Assembly: GCF_001423265.1 (NCBI RefSeq)
Contig: NZ_LMND01000030.1
Span: 256-64,255, forward strand
Source: Methylobacterium sp. Leaf108
Lineage (GTDB): Bacteria; Pseudomonadota; Alphaproteobacteria; Rhizobiales; Beijerinckiaceae
Direction of reading: 5' to 3'
Length of the DNA stretch: 64,000 nt
This document shows, one piece after another, positions 30,854 through 40,455 of the stretch. Every line of letters begins with the position of its first letter. Position 1 is the first letter of the stretch. The notes beneath the pieces were generated by a model. That model searched no databases. It saw only the letters and a list, made by a program, of their open reading frames with translations, and was not told the origin of the DNA. The position numbers and the translations under genes are program-made.

Positions 30854-31831
30854 ATGACGATCCTGCGTTCCGTGGTCGTGGGCGGGGGCTCGGCGCTGCC
30901 GTCGCGCTGCGTCAGCAACGCCACGCTGGCCGAGACCGTGGACACCTCCGACGACTGGATCGTCCAGCGTACCGGCATCCGGCAACGCTACCTCTGCGGC
31001 CCCGGCGAGACCACCTCGGTCCTGGGCGCAAGGGCGGCGCGGGCCGCCCTCGACGATGCGGGTCTGACCCCCGACGACATCGATCTCGTGATCTGCGCCA
31101 CCTCGACGCCGGACCACACCTTTCCCTCGACGGCGACGCAGATCCAGGCGGCGCTCGGCATCCACCAGGGCTTCGCCTTCGACCTTCAGGCCGTCTGCGC
31201 CGGCTTCGTCTATGCGGTGACCACCGCCGACAAGTTCCTGACCTCGGGGTCGGCCAGGCGCGCGCTGGTCGTCGGCGCCGAGACCTTCTCGCGCATCCTC
31301 GACTGGGAGGACCGGACCACGTGCGTCCTGTTCGGCGACGGCGCCGGCGCCATCGTGCTCGAAGCTCAGGACGGGCAGGGGACAATCGCGGACCGCGGCG
31401 TGCTCGCCTCCAGCCTGCGGTCCGATGGCCGCCATCGCGACAAACTCTACGTCGACGGCGGTCCCGGCTCGACCGGTACCACCGGGCACCTGCGGATGTC
31501 GGGCAAGGAGGTGTTCCGATTCGCCGTCGGCTCGGTCACCGACGTGATCCTCGACGCCTTCAATGCCACCGGGACGACCGCGGACGATCTCGACTGGTTC
31601 GTGCCGCACCAGGCCAACCGCCGCATCATCGAAGCCTCGGCCGACAAGCTCGGGATCGCCCGCGACAAGGTCGTGCTGACGGTGGACCGGCACGGCAACA
31701 CCTCGGCGGCCTCGATTCCGCTGGCCCTGGACGTCGCCCGCAAGGACGGGCGCATCAAACCCGGCGACCTCGTGATGATCGAGGCCATCGGCGGCGGGTT
31801 CACCTGGGGCGCCGCGCTGATCCGCTGGTAA
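30854..31831 (+). CDS. fabH: 3-oxoacyl-ACP synthase III (FabH)
   Basis: A 325-aa condensing enzyme that starts fatty-acid synthesis from acetyl-CoA and malonyl-ACP. The catalytic triad is Cys115 (LQAVCAGF), His252 (VPHQANRRI) and Asn282 (HGNTSAAS). It follows plsX and precedes ihfA, the normal Rhizobiales order. Confidence 0.96.
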   Translation: MTILRSVVVGGGSALPSRCVSNATLAETVDTSDDWIVQRTGIRQRYLCGPGETTSVLGARAARAALDDAGLTPDDIDLVICATSTPDHTFPSTATQIQAALGIHQGFAFDLQAVCAGFVYAVTTADKFLTSGSARRALVVGAETFSRILDWEDRTTCVLFGDGAGAIVLEAQDGQGTIADRGVLASSLRSDGRHRDKLYVDGGPGSTGTTGHLRMSGKEVFRFAVGSVTDVILDAFNATGTTADDLDWFVPHQANRRIIEASADKLGIARDKVVLTVDRHGNTSAASIPLALDVARKDGRIKPGDLVMIEAIGGGFTWGAALIRW

Positions 31832-31927
31832 GGCCAAGGCTTTCTGTTGACCCGGGCCGGGCGGGCGATTAGCGTGTCCGATCATAGAGATACGTGTCAA
31901 ACGTAGAAACGGCCCGGGGACGGATTC

Positions 31928-32248
31928 ATGAGTGGGAAGACGGTCACACGCGCCGATCTGAGCGAGGCCGTCTATCAGCAAGTCGGCCTGTCCCGCACTG
32001 AATCCTCGGCCCTCGTGGAGACGGTGCTCGCCGAAATCTGCGCTTGCCTCGCGCAGGGAGAAACGGTCAAGCTGTCCTCGTTCGGATCGTTTGTGGTGCG
32101 CAGCAAGGGCCGGCGCATCGGCCGTAATCCGAAGACCGGCGTCGAAGTCGAGATCGAGCCGCGCCAGGTAATGGTGTTCAAGCCCTCCAACGTGCTCAAG
32201 GCCCGGATCAACGGCATGAACGGCGCGGCGGATCACGACGAGGAGTGA
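31928..32248 (+). CDS. ihfA: Integration host factor subunit alpha
   Basis: A 106-aa DNA-bending protein of the HU/IHF family, forming a heterodimer with IhfB. Typical sequence: [40 protein letters not shown] and the proline-tipped beta arm. Position after fabH and before a MerR gene supports the alpha subunit call. Confidence 0.95.
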   Translation: MSGKTVTRADLSEAVYQQVGLSRTESSALVETVLAEICACLAQGETVKLSSFGSFVVRSKGRRIGRNPKTGVEVEIEPRQVMVFKPSNVLKARINGMNGAADHDEE

Positions 32249-32254
32249 GCGACC

Positions 32255-32773
32255 ATGGCGCTGGCGGCAACCCGGGATGGCGTTGACGGATCGGAGAAGA
32301 GCGCCGGGGCCTTCCGCACGATCAGCGAGGTCGCCGACGAACTCGACGTGCCGCAGCACGTCCTGCGCTTCTGGGAGACGCGTTTCACCCAGATCAAGCC
32401 GGTCAAACGGGCAGGCGGGCGCCGCTACTACCGGCCGGAGGATGTCGATCTCATCAAGGGCGTGAAGCGCCTGCTGCACGGGCAGGGCTACACCATCCGC
32501 GGCGCCCAGCGCATCCTGAAGGAAGGCGGCGTGCGCTTCGTCCAGTCGATCGGACGCGGCGAGGCCGAAGCGGCGGCGCCGGCGGTGCGCGACGCGGACA
32601 CCGGCGAGGATGGGTCGGACGCCCCCACGTCCATGACCGCCACGGACCGCGCCCTCCTGGAAGACGTGCTCGCAGATCTTCAGGTCTGCCGCGACAGGCT
32701 CGTCGCCCTGCGGCTCCCGCCGGAGATGGATCTGCAGGACCTGATGCTGCCGGACGTCGCCGCGCAATCGTGA
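32255..32773 (+). CDS. MerR-family transcriptional regulator
   Basis: A 172-aa regulator with an N-terminal MerR winged helix (about 20-90): [22 protein letters not shown], then [21 protein letters not shown]. It lacks the cysteines of metal-sensing MerR proteins; the C-terminal part is short and acidic. It lies six bases after ihfA, an arrangement conserved in Alphaproteobacteria; its target and effector are unknown. Confidence 0.9.
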   Translation: MALAATRDGVDGSEKSAGAFRTISEVADELDVPQHVLRFWETRFTQIKPVKRAGGRRYYRPEDVDLIKGVKRLLHGQGYTIRGAQRILKEGGVRFVQSIGRGEAEAAAPAVRDADTGEDGSDAPTSMTATDRALLEDVLADLQVCRDRLVALRLPPEMDLQDLMLPDVAAQS

Positions 32774-32991
32774 TTCCCGCCCGGTTTCGAGGCAATCTGC
32801 TTCGAGTCTTCCGTCGACCTCGGGCATCCGTGCCCCGGCGGAGGGCAGCCTGCCCAACCGATCATCGTCCGCCGCAGAGCGGACGGCCCTCGACGCTCCC
32901 CCTCGCGCTCCCCACATCACGGGTGTTGGGGCGCGACCGGGCCGGGACACTCCGGATCTCATCGGCGCGCCCGCACCGGAGTGTCATCCCG

Positions 32992-33429
32992 ATGTTGATC
33001 CGTTCGTCCGCCATCCTCCTCGCAGGCCTCGCCCTGTCGGGCCCCGCCTTCGCCCAGACCACGGTCACCCGCAGCGAGAGCGTGGCCAGCGGCAAGTCGG
33101 TCAGGCTCGCCATCGTCCCGAACCTGAAGAAGGATTGCTCGGCCGGCCCGATGCCCGAGATCCGGGTCAGCGGCGCCCCCAAGAACGGGTCGCTCGTCAC
33201 CAAGGTCGGCAAGATCAAGACGCCCGCGAGCTATCGCTGCCCGGGCAAGGACGCCGCCGTCCAGGCCGTCTTCTACGAGGCCAAGGCGAATTACACCGGC
33301 GCCGACGAGGTGGTGGTCGACATCAAGGATTCGGACGGCCAGGTGCAGACCCAGACCATCAAGATCACGGTGGGACCCGCCGCCGCCAAGACGGGCGGTG
33401 ACGCCAAGAAGGAGGGGACCGACCTCTGA
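32992..33429 (+). CDS. Secreted protein of unknown function
   Basis: A 145-aa protein with a clear signal peptide (cleavage about residue 22, GPAFAQ). The mature part is a predicted all-beta domain of roughly 100 residues (GKSVRLAIVPNLKKDC ... VVVDIKDSDGQVQTQTIKI) resembling a cadherin/Ig-like fold as seen in short periplasmic proteins, with two cysteines that could form a disulfide. The C-terminus is Lys/Gly-rich. No function is assigned. ATG 32992 was chosen for the signal peptide; the frame extends upstream to 32770 without protein-like content. Confidence 0.75.
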   Translation: MLIRSSAILLAGLALSGPAFAQTTVTRSESVASGKSVRLAIVPNLKKDCSAGPMPEIRVSGAPKNGSLVTKVGKIKTPASYRCPGKDAAVQAVFYEAKANYTGADEVVVDIKDSDGQVQTQTIKITVGPAAAKTGGDAKKEGTDL

Positions 33430-33762
33430 GGACGACGGACGGAGGGGGTGAGGCCGGGAACCGTACCGGCCTCGCTCCCATTCGATCGCGGGCAGGGCGT
33501 CAGGCGTGCACCTCCGCGATAGGCCGGCGAGCGATGGGTCGGCGATCCGACACGGCCGCCCTCGAGAGGTCGTGCGAGGGGAAGCCACGCACCGGCGGCC
33601 GGGCCCGGTGGTTCGGGCGCTCGGCCCAAATTCGGCCCCGTGTGGCCGTCATCACACGGGGTGTCCCGGCCTCCATCGCACTGCGACAAATCTGGGCCTG
33701 TCAGTTGCATCAGAGGCCAGACAGGATGAAGCTGCGAATGTCGTGAGGGGATCGGAGAGCCC
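33430..33762. other. Gap upstream of prkA with an inverted repeat
   Basis: About 333 bases without a gene. CCCCGTGTG (33636-33644) and CACACGGGG (33653-33661) form a 9-bp inverted repeat with an 8-base spacer, about 100 bases before prkA; it could be an operator or hairpin. The prkA ribosome site GGAGAG lies just before 33763. Confidence 0.45.
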
Positions 33763-35709
33763 ATGCCGTCGACGAACGACCTTTTCCAGAGCTTTGCACG
33801 GGGCTACGAGGCCCGCCGCGATACGGAGATGAGCCTCTCCGACTATCTCGAGGCCTGCCGCGACGAACCCCTGATGTACGCCTCCGCCGCCGAGCGCATC
33901 CTCGACGCGATCGGCAAGCCGGAGTTCGTCGACACCGCCAAGGACGCCCGCCTCGGCCGCGTCTTCATGAACCGCACCATCCGGGTCTACCCGGCCTTCT
34001 CGGAATTCTACGGCATGGAGGAGACGATCGAGCGGATCGTCTCGTTCTTCCGCCACGCCGCGCAAGGGTTGGAGGAGCGCAAGCAGATCCTCTACCTGCT
34101 CGGCCCCGTCGGCGGCGGCAAGTCTTCGCTGGCCGAGCGCCTCAAGGCCCTGATGGAGGTCCATCCGGTCTACGTGCTCAAGGCCGGCAACGAGGTCTCG
34201 CCGGTGTTCGAGAGCCCGCTCGGCCTGTTCGACCCCGAGGTGATGGGGACCGAGATCCAGGAGCGCTACGGCATCCCGCGCCGGCGCCTCACCGGCCTGA
34301 TGAGTCCCTGGGCCCTCAAGCGCCTCGACGAGTTCAACGGCGACATCTCGCAGTTCAAGGTGATCAAGGTCCGGCCGTCGCGCCTGCGCCAGATCGCCAT
34401 CGCCAAGACCGAGCCCGGCGACGAGAACAACCAGGACATCTCCTCGCTGGTGGGCAAGGTCGATATCCGGCGGTTGGAGACCCTGAGTCAGGCCGACCCC
34501 GATGCCTATTCGTATTCGGGCGGCTTGAACCGCGCCAACCAGGGCGTCCTCGAATTCGTCGAGATGTTCAAGGCGCCGATCAAGATGCTCCACCCCCTGC
34601 TGACGGCGACGCAGGAGGGCAACTACGTCGGCACCGAGAACATCGGCGCGATTCCCTTCACGGGCATCATCCTCGCCCACTCGAACGAGTCCGAGTGGCA
34701 GACCTTCAAGACCAACAAGAACAACGAAGCCTTCATCGACCGCATCTACGTCATCAAGGTGCCCTACTGCCTGCGGGTGACGGAGGAGCAGCGCATCTAC
34801 GAGAAGCTTGTCTCCGGCTCGGAATTGTCGGCGGCTTCCTGCGCACCGGGTACACTGGAAATGCTGGCTCGGTTCTCTGTGCTCTCGCGCCTTCGCGAGC
34901 ATGCCAATTCCAATGCTTTCTCGAAGATGCGGGTCTACGACGGCGAGAGCTTGCGCGAGGTCGATCCCCGTGCCCGCTCGATGCAGGAGTACAAGGATTC
35001 CGCCGGCGTCGACGAGGGCATGGACGGGATCTCGACCCGTTTCGCCTTCAAGGTGATGGCGGCGACCTTCAACCACGACACGACCGAGGTCTCCGCCGAC
35101 CCCGTCCACCTCATGTACGTGCTCGAACAGGCCCTTCGCCGCGAGCAGCTGCCGCCCGAGACCGAGAAGCGCTACCTCGAATTCATCAAGACCGAACTGG
35201 CGCCGCGCTACGCCGAGTTCATCGGGCACGAGATCCAGAAGGCCTATCTCGAGTCCTACCACGACTACGGCCAGAACCTGTTCGACCGCTACATCGACTA
35301 CGCGGACGCCTGGATCGAGGACCAGGACTTCAAGGACGCCGAGACCGGCCAGCTCCTCAACCGCGAACTCCTCAACCAGGAGCTCACCAAGATCGAAAAG
35401 CCGGCCGGCATCGCCAACCCGAAGGATTTTCGCAACGAGGTCGTCAAGTTCGCCCTGCGTTCACGGGCGCAGCACGGCGGCCGAAATCCGTCGTGGACGA
35501 GTTACGAAAAGCTGCGCGAGGTGATCGAGCGGCGCATGTTCAGCCAGGTCGAGGAACTGCTGCCCGTCATCTCGTTCGGCTCCAAGAAAGACGGCGACAC
35601 CGAGAAGAAGCACGGCGAGTTCGTGGAGCGCATGGTGGCGCGCGGCTACACCGAGCGGCAGGTTCGCCGCCTCGTCGAATGGTACATGCGCGTGAAGCAG
35701 GCCGGATGA
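33763..35709 (+). CDS. prkA: PrkA-family serine protein kinase / AAA+ protein
   Basis: A 648-aa protein of the YeaG/PrkA family, induced by starvation and stress. The N-terminal AAA+-like domain has a Walker A GPVGGGKS at 114-121; the C-terminal domain resembles protein kinases. PrkA proteins were described as Ser/Thr kinases and more recently as AAA+ proteins with possible protease activity, so the biochemical role is not settled. It is the first gene of the conserved prkA-yeaH-spoVR set, whose products act together in stress adaptation. Confidence 0.93.
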   Translation: MPSTNDLFQSFARGYEARRDTEMSLSDYLEACRDEPLMYASAAERILDAIGKPEFVDTAKDARLGRVFMNRTIRVYPAFSEFYGMEETIERIVSFFRHAAQGLEERKQILYLLGPVGGGKSSLAERLKALMEVHPVYVLKAGNEVSPVFESPLGLFDPEVMGTEIQERYGIPRRRLTGLMSPWALKRLDEFNGDISQFKVIKVRPSRLRQIAIAKTEPGDENNQDISSLVGKVDIRRLETLSQADPDAYSYSGGLNRANQGVLEFVEMFKAPIKMLHPLLTATQEGNYVGTENIGAIPFTGIILAHSNESEWQTFKTNKNNEAFIDRIYVIKVPYCLRVTEEQRIYEKLVSGSELSAASCAPGTLEMLARFSVLSRLREHANSNAFSKMRVYDGESLREVDPRARSMQEYKDSAGVDEGMDGISTRFAFKVMAATFNHDTTEVSADPVHLMYVLEQALRREQLPPETEKRYLEFIKTELAPRYAEFIGHEIQKAYLESYHDYGQNLFDRYIDYADAWIEDQDFKDAETGQLLNRELLNQELTKIEKPAGIANPKDFRNEVVKFALRSRAQHGGRNPSWTSYEKLREVIERRMFSQVEELLPVISFGSKKDGDTEKKHGEFVERMVARGYTERQVRRLVEWYMRVKQAG

Positions 35710-35717
35710 GGACGGCT

Positions 35718-35749
35718 TCCGGACGGCTCCCTGCAGGGGACCGTCCGGA
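35718..35749 (+). other. Hairpin between prkA and yeaH
   Basis: TCCGGACGG (35718-35726) pairs with CCGTCCGGA (35741-35749); the 14-base loop itself contains TCCC/GGGA pairing. No T tail. It may stabilise the prkA mRNA end or set the ratio of PrkA to the downstream proteins. Confidence 0.5.
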
Positions 35750-35794
35750 CGACCGGGACCCGCGGCACTCCTGGGGCGAGGGCGAAGAGACCGG

Positions 35795-37096
35795 ATGCAC
35801 ATCGTCGACCGTCGACTCAATCCGGGAGGCAAGAGCCTCCCCAACCGTCAGCGCTTCCTGCGCCGCATCAAGGACATGGCGCAGCGTTCGGTGCGAGAAT
35901 CGGCGCGCGAGAAGGACATCAAGGATCTCGGCAAGGATGGCCGCGTCACCGTGCCGGTGGACGGGGTGCGCGAACCGCGCTTCAGCCGCCAGTCCGGCAG
36001 CGGGTTGCAGGACCATATCCTGCCGGGCAACCGGACCTACGTGGAGGGCGACCGTATCGAGCGCCCACCCGGCGGATCGGGTGGCGGCGGCTCGGGGGAG
36101 GGCGGCGACGGCAACGAGAACAACGAGGACGCGTTCCGCTTCGTCCTCACACGCGACGAGTTCCTGGAACTCTTCCTCGAAGACCTCGAGCTGCCCGACC
36201 TCGCCAAGCGACGGCTCTCAGTGGTGGAGACCGAGGGCCTGCGCCGGGCCGGCTACACGGTCTCCGGCTCGCCCGCCAACCTCGCCCTGACCCGCACCCT
36301 GCGCAACTCGATGTCGCGGCGCATCGCCCTCAAGCGTCCGAAGCCCGACGAGATCGCGGCCCTGGAAGCGCAGATCGCCGAGGCCTTCGAGACCGACCCC
36401 GGCCTGCCCGATCTCAGGCTCGCCCTGGAGGCCCTGCGCGAGCGCGCCAAGCGCATCCCCTACGTCGACCCCCTCGACCTGCGCTACCGCCGGTTCGAGA
36501 CCTATCCGCGCCCGGTGGCCCAGGCGGTGATGTTCTGCCTCATGGACGTCTCCGGCTCGATGACCGAGCACATGAAGGACCTGGCCAAGCGGTTCTACAT
36601 CCTGCTGCACATCTTCCTGACGCGCCGCTACCGCCACGTCGAGATCGTCTTCATCCGCCATACGGACAAGGCGACGGAGGTGGACGAGGAGACGTTCTTC
36701 GGCTCGCGCGAGACCGGCGGCACGCTGGTGTCCTCGGCGCTCGTGGAGATGAAGCGGGTCATCACCGAACGCTACGACCCCAACGACTGGAACATCTACG
36801 CGGCGCAGGCCTCGGACGGCGACAACGTCTCGAGCGACGCGCCCACCGCCACCGACCTCCTGCGCGCCCACATCCTGCCGGCCTGCCAGCACTTCGCCTA
36901 CCTCGAGGTCGGCGACGAGAACGGCCCGCGGGCCGGATTCGTCGAGCACCGCACCACCCTGTGGCGCACCTACGAGGCCCTGGCGAAATCCGGCGGCGCC
37001 ATCGCCATGCGCAAGGTCAACCACCGGCGCGAGATCTATCCGGTGTTCCGCGAACTGTTCGGGCGCAAGGATGCACGTACGGAGGCGGGGGCATGA
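35795..37096 (+). CDS. yeaH: YeaH/DUF444 von Willebrand A-like protein
   Basis: A 433-aa cytoplasmic DUF444 protein. It starts with the family signature MHIVDRRLNPGGKSLPNRQR, has a Gly/Asn-rich linker near residue 90-110, and a vWA-type fold with a MIDAS-like D251-V-S-G-S255 (FCLMDVSGSM). YeaH partners the PrkA kinase in E. coli (YeaG-YeaH) during nitrogen starvation and other stress. Its TGA overlaps the spoVR start (ATGA). Confidence 0.92.
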   Translation: MHIVDRRLNPGGKSLPNRQRFLRRIKDMAQRSVRESAREKDIKDLGKDGRVTVPVDGVREPRFSRQSGSGLQDHILPGNRTYVEGDRIERPPGGSGGGGSGEGGDGNENNEDAFRFVLTRDEFLELFLEDLELPDLAKRRLSVVETEGLRRAGYTVSGSPANLALTRTLRNSMSRRIALKRPKPDEIAALEAQIAEAFETDPGLPDLRLALEALRERAKRIPYVDPLDLRYRRFETYPRPVAQAVMFCLMDVSGSMTEHMKDLAKRFYILLHIFLTRRYRHVEIVFIRHTDKATEVDEETFFGSRETGGTLVSSALVEMKRVITERYDPNDWNIYAAQASDGDNVSSDAPTATDLLRAHILPACQHFAYLEVGDENGPRAGFVEHRTTLWRTYEALAKSGGAIAMRKVNHRREIYPVFRELFGRKDARTEAGA

Positions 37097-38667
37097 CGGG
37101 GACGGCACCAAGACACGTCTCGGGTGGAAACATTTCAGGTGCGCAGCAACCCCTGTTCACCGGCAACGACTGGGATTTCGACACCATCCGGCGCATCCAC
37201 GACGCCTGCGAGGCCGAGGCGGCCGCGCTCGGGCTGTCGTGGTACCCCAACCAGATCGAGATCATCACCGCCGAGCAGATGCTCGACGCCTATGCCTCGA
37301 TCGGCATGCCGCTGTTCTACAAGCACTGGTCGTTCGGCAAGCACTTCGCCCAGCACGAAGCCGGCTACCGCCGCGGCCTGATGGGGCTGGCCTACGAGAT
37401 CGTCATCAACTCCGATCCGTGCATCTCCTACGTCATGGAGGAGAACACGGCGACGATGCAGACGCTCGTCATCGCGCACGCCGCCTTCGGCCACAACCAC
37501 TTCTTCAAGAACAACTACCTGTTCAAGCAGTGGACCGACGCGGAAGGCATTCTCGACTACCTCGACTTCGCCAAGGGCTTCATCACCCGCTGCGAGGAGC
37601 GCTACGGCCACCAGGCGGTGGAGCAGGTGCTCGATGCCGCCCATGCCCTGATGAGCCAGGGCGTGCACCGCTATCCCCGCAAGAAGCGCCCCGACCTCGC
37701 CTCGGAACAGCGGCGCGAGCGCGAGCGGCTGGAGCACGGCGAGCAGATCTACAACGACCTGTGGCGGACCCTGCCGCAGAAGGTCGCCGGTGTCCGGCCC
37801 GACGTGGCGATGGAACGGCGCAAGGCGCTGCTCGAACTGCCCCAGGAGAACATCCTCTACTTCCTGGAGAAGGCGGCTCCCCGCCTGCGACCCTGGCAGC
37901 GCGAGATCCTGCGGATCGTGCGCCTGGTGGCGCAGTACTTCTATCCCCAGCGCCAAACCAAGGTTATGAACGAGGGCTGCGCGACCTATTGCCACTACCG
38001 GATCATGAATAGCCTCTCCGAGAAGGGGCTGATCACCGAAGCGGCCTATCTCGAATTCCTGCAGTCGCACACCAACGTCATCCGCCAGCCGAACTACAAC
38101 GAACGCGGCTACGGCGGGCACAACCCCTACGCCATCGGGTTCGCCATGATGCAGGACATCGCCCGCATCGTGGAGCAGCCCACCGACGAGGACCGGCAGT
38201 GGTTCCCCGAGATCGCCGGCACCGGTGACGCCATGGCGACGTTGCGCGATATCTGGGCGAACTACCGCGACGAAAGCTTCATCGCGCAGTTTCTCAGCCC
38301 CAAGCTCATGCGCGACATGCGCCTGTTCCACGTGGTCGACGACCCCGACGAATCCGAGCTGCGGGTGGCGGCGATCCACGACGAGCGCGGCTACCGCAAG
38401 CTGCGCCGCTCGTTCGCCCGGCAGTACGACGTCGCCTGGCTCGACCCCGACATCGAGGTGATCGACGTCGACCTCGAAGGGGACCGCCGCCTCATCCTCC
38501 ACCACAAGGCCCTGAACCGCATCACCCTGCAGAAGGACGACGCCAAGCGCGTGCTCCAGCATCTCGCCGATCTGTGGGGTTACGACGCCGTGCTCAGGGA
38601 GATCGATCCGGCCACCGATGCAGTCCTGGCCGAACACAACGCCAGCGCGCGGCCGATCTTCTTCTGA
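37093..38667 (+). CDS. spoVR: SpoVR family protein (YcgB-like)
   Basis: A 524-aa SpoVR/YcgB homologue. Conserved runs include YPNQIEIITAEQMLDAYAS, YKHWSFGKHF, NSDPCISYVMEENT and AHAAFGHNHFFKNNYLF. SpoVR is needed for the spore cortex in Bacillus; in non-sporulating bacteria it is a stress protein co-expressed with PrkA and YeaH, possibly linked to the cell wall, but its activity is unknown. ATG 37093 overlaps the yeaH stop. Confidence 0.93.
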   Translation: MTGTAPRHVSGGNISGAQQPLFTGNDWDFDTIRRIHDACEAEAAALGLSWYPNQIEIITAEQMLDAYASIGMPLFYKHWSFGKHFAQHEAGYRRGLMGLAYEIVINSDPCISYVMEENTATMQTLVIAHAAFGHNHFFKNNYLFKQWTDAEGILDYLDFAKGFITRCEERYGHQAVEQVLDAAHALMSQGVHRYPRKKRPDLASEQRRERERLEHGEQIYNDLWRTLPQKVAGVRPDVAMERRKALLELPQENILYFLEKAAPRLRPWQREILRIVRLVAQYFYPQRQTKVMNEGCATYCHYRIMNSLSEKGLITEAAYLEFLQSHTNVIRQPNYNERGYGGHNPYAIGFAMMQDIARIVEQPTDEDRQWFPEIAGTGDAMATLRDIWANYRDESFIAQFLSPKLMRDMRLFHVVDDPDESELRVAAIHDERGYRKLRRSFARQYDVAWLDPDIEVIDVDLEGDRRLILHHKALNRITLQKDDAKRVLQHLADLWGYDAVLREIDPATDAVLAEHNASARPIFF

Positions 38668-38679
38668 GGGCCGCGCCCG

Positions 38680-38886
38680 TCAGCGGGCATCGAGCAGGGT
38701 GTCCGGCCGGGCCGGCGTCAAAGGCCCCTGCGAGCCGGGCAGGAGCCCGCTGTCGATGAGCCAAAGCAGGGCCATCACCCCTGCGATCAGCGTCGCCAGC
38801 GAGGTCAGGCGGCCGATGTCGCGCCGCCGCACCAGCATGAGCACGAGGACGGCGAGCAGCGCGAGGCCGAGGAGCACCGTCAACAT
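38680..38886 (-). CDS. Small two-helix membrane protein
   Basis: A 68-aa predicted inner-membrane protein with hydrophobic segments at about residues 1-20 and 30-48 separated by RRRDIGR, an arrangement that would place both termini outside. The tail is Pro/Leu-rich. It is convergent with spoVR, 12 bases apart. No strong ribosome site is visible, so the gene call is moderate. No function is assigned. The next 250 bases (38887-39137) look non-coding. Confidence 0.5.
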   Translation of the reverse strand: MLTVLLGLALLAVLVLMLVRRRDIGRLTSLATLIAGVMALLWLIDSGLLPGSQGPLTPARPDTLLDAR

Positions 38887-39137
38887 GGGCGAGCAACGCC
38901 GGTCACGCGACACCCCGGCGCAGCCCGAGTCGGTGTCGCCGGCGGTCGCTCGGTGATCGTCATGCCCACGCCATCCTGATCCCTCGCAACGACTACGGTT
39001 CCGTGATGCCGCACGGCTCGCCTCCCGGCAACCGCCCCGAATTGGCGCGGCCGGCGACGACCTGCAGCGAAGCGGCCTTCGGTTGACTCCGCCCTCGGCC
39101 TCGTGCGCCTCTGGCCGAGGCGGGCGAGGGGCTCCGC

Positions 39138-40448
39138 ATGAGCGGTACCGGCCACATGCTCGATCTCGCGACGCGGGTGCACAACCACAACTTTTCCATC
39201 GACCCGGTGGTGCGGTCGCTGCTCGACACCGATTTCTACAAGCTCCTGATGGCACAGACGATCTTTCGGCGACACCGCGACGCCGACGTGACCTTCGGGA
39301 TCCAGAACCGCAGCCGCAGCGTCCGGCTCGCCGATTTCGTCGATGCCGGCGCCTTGCGCGAGCAGCTCGACCACGCCCGCTCGCTGCGCCTCAGCCGCGG
39401 CGAGTCGACCTGGCTGCGGGGCAACACCTTCTACGGTCGCCGGCAGATGTTCTCGTCCGACTTCATGGAGTGGTTCGAGGGCTTCTCCCTGCCCGAGTAC
39501 GAGCTCGAGGCCCGCGACGGGCAATACGTCCTCACCTTCCACGGCCCGTGGATCGAGACGACGATGTGGGAGGTGCCGGCGCTGGCCATCCTCAACGAGC
39601 TGCGCTCGCGCGGCGTGTTGCGCAGCCTCGGCAAATTCGACCTGCAGATCCTCTATGCGCGGGCCATGACCCGGGTCTGGGAGAAGATCGAGCGCCTCAA
39701 GCGCCTGCCCGGTCTGTCGATCGCGGATTTCGGGACCCGGCGACGGCACGGATTCCTGTGGCAGGACTGGTGCGTCGAAGCGATGCGCGAGGGCCTGGGC
39801 GAGGCCTTCCTCGGCACCTCGAACTGCCTCATCGCCCTGCGCCGGGAGGTCGAGGCGGTGGGCACCAACGCCCACGAGCTGCCGATGGTCTATGCGGCCC
39901 TCGCGGACGGCGACGCGGCGCTGGCCCGCGCGCCCTACGACGTGCTCGCCGACTGGCAGCAGGATTATGCCGGCAATCTCCTCGTCATGCTGCCCGACAC
40001 CTACGGCACCACCGGCTTCCTGGCCGAGGCCCCGGACTGGATCGATGCCTGGACCGGCATCCGCATCGACTCGAAGGAGCCCATCGCCGGCGGCGAGGAG
40101 GCGATCGCCTGGTGGCGGTCGCGGGGCTGCGACCCGCGCGAAAAACTGGCGATCTTCTCCGACGGCCTCGACATCTCCACCATCGAGGCGATCCACGCCC
40201 ATTTCCACGGGCGCATGCGGATCGGCTACGGTTGGGGCACCCTTCTGACCAACGATTTCCGCGAGCTGGCGCCGGAGGGCGGCCTCGACCCGATCTCCAT
40301 CGTCTGCAAGGTCATCGCCGCCAACGGCCGGCCCACGGTCAAGATCTCGGACAATCCCTCGAAGGCGATCGGGCCCGAGGCCGAGATCGCGCGCTACCGG
40401 CGGGTGTTCGGTGTCGGCGAACTGGCGGCGATGCCGGTCGTGGTCTGA
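39138..40448 (+). CDS. pncB: Nicotinate phosphoribosyltransferase
   Basis: A 436-aa NAD salvage enzyme joining nicotinate and PRPP in an ATP-stimulated reaction. Motifs: [16 protein letters not shown] near residue 28, [33 protein letters not shown] with the phosphorylated His246, and the C-terminal [10 protein letters not shown] and [11 protein letters not shown]. Length is normal for the PncB class. It is convergent with the MCP-like gene, 7 bases away. Confidence 0.95.
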   Translation: MSGTGHMLDLATRVHNHNFSIDPVVRSLLDTDFYKLLMAQTIFRRHRDADVTFGIQNRSRSVRLADFVDAGALREQLDHARSLRLSRGESTWLRGNTFYGRRQMFSSDFMEWFEGFSLPEYELEARDGQYVLTFHGPWIETTMWEVPALAILNELRSRGVLRSLGKFDLQILYARAMTRVWEKIERLKRLPGLSIADFGTRRRHGFLWQDWCVEAMREGLGEAFLGTSNCLIALRREVEAVGTNAHELPMVYAALADGDAALARAPYDVLADWQQDYAGNLLVMLPDTYGTTGFLAEAPDWIDAWTGIRIDSKEPIAGGEEAIAWWRSRGCDPREKLAIFSDGLDISTIEAIHAHFHGRMRIGYGWGTLLTNDFRELAPEGGLDPISIVCKVIAANGRPTVKISDNPSKAIGPEAEIARYRRVFGVGELAAMPVVV

Positions 40449-40455
40449 ACCTTCC

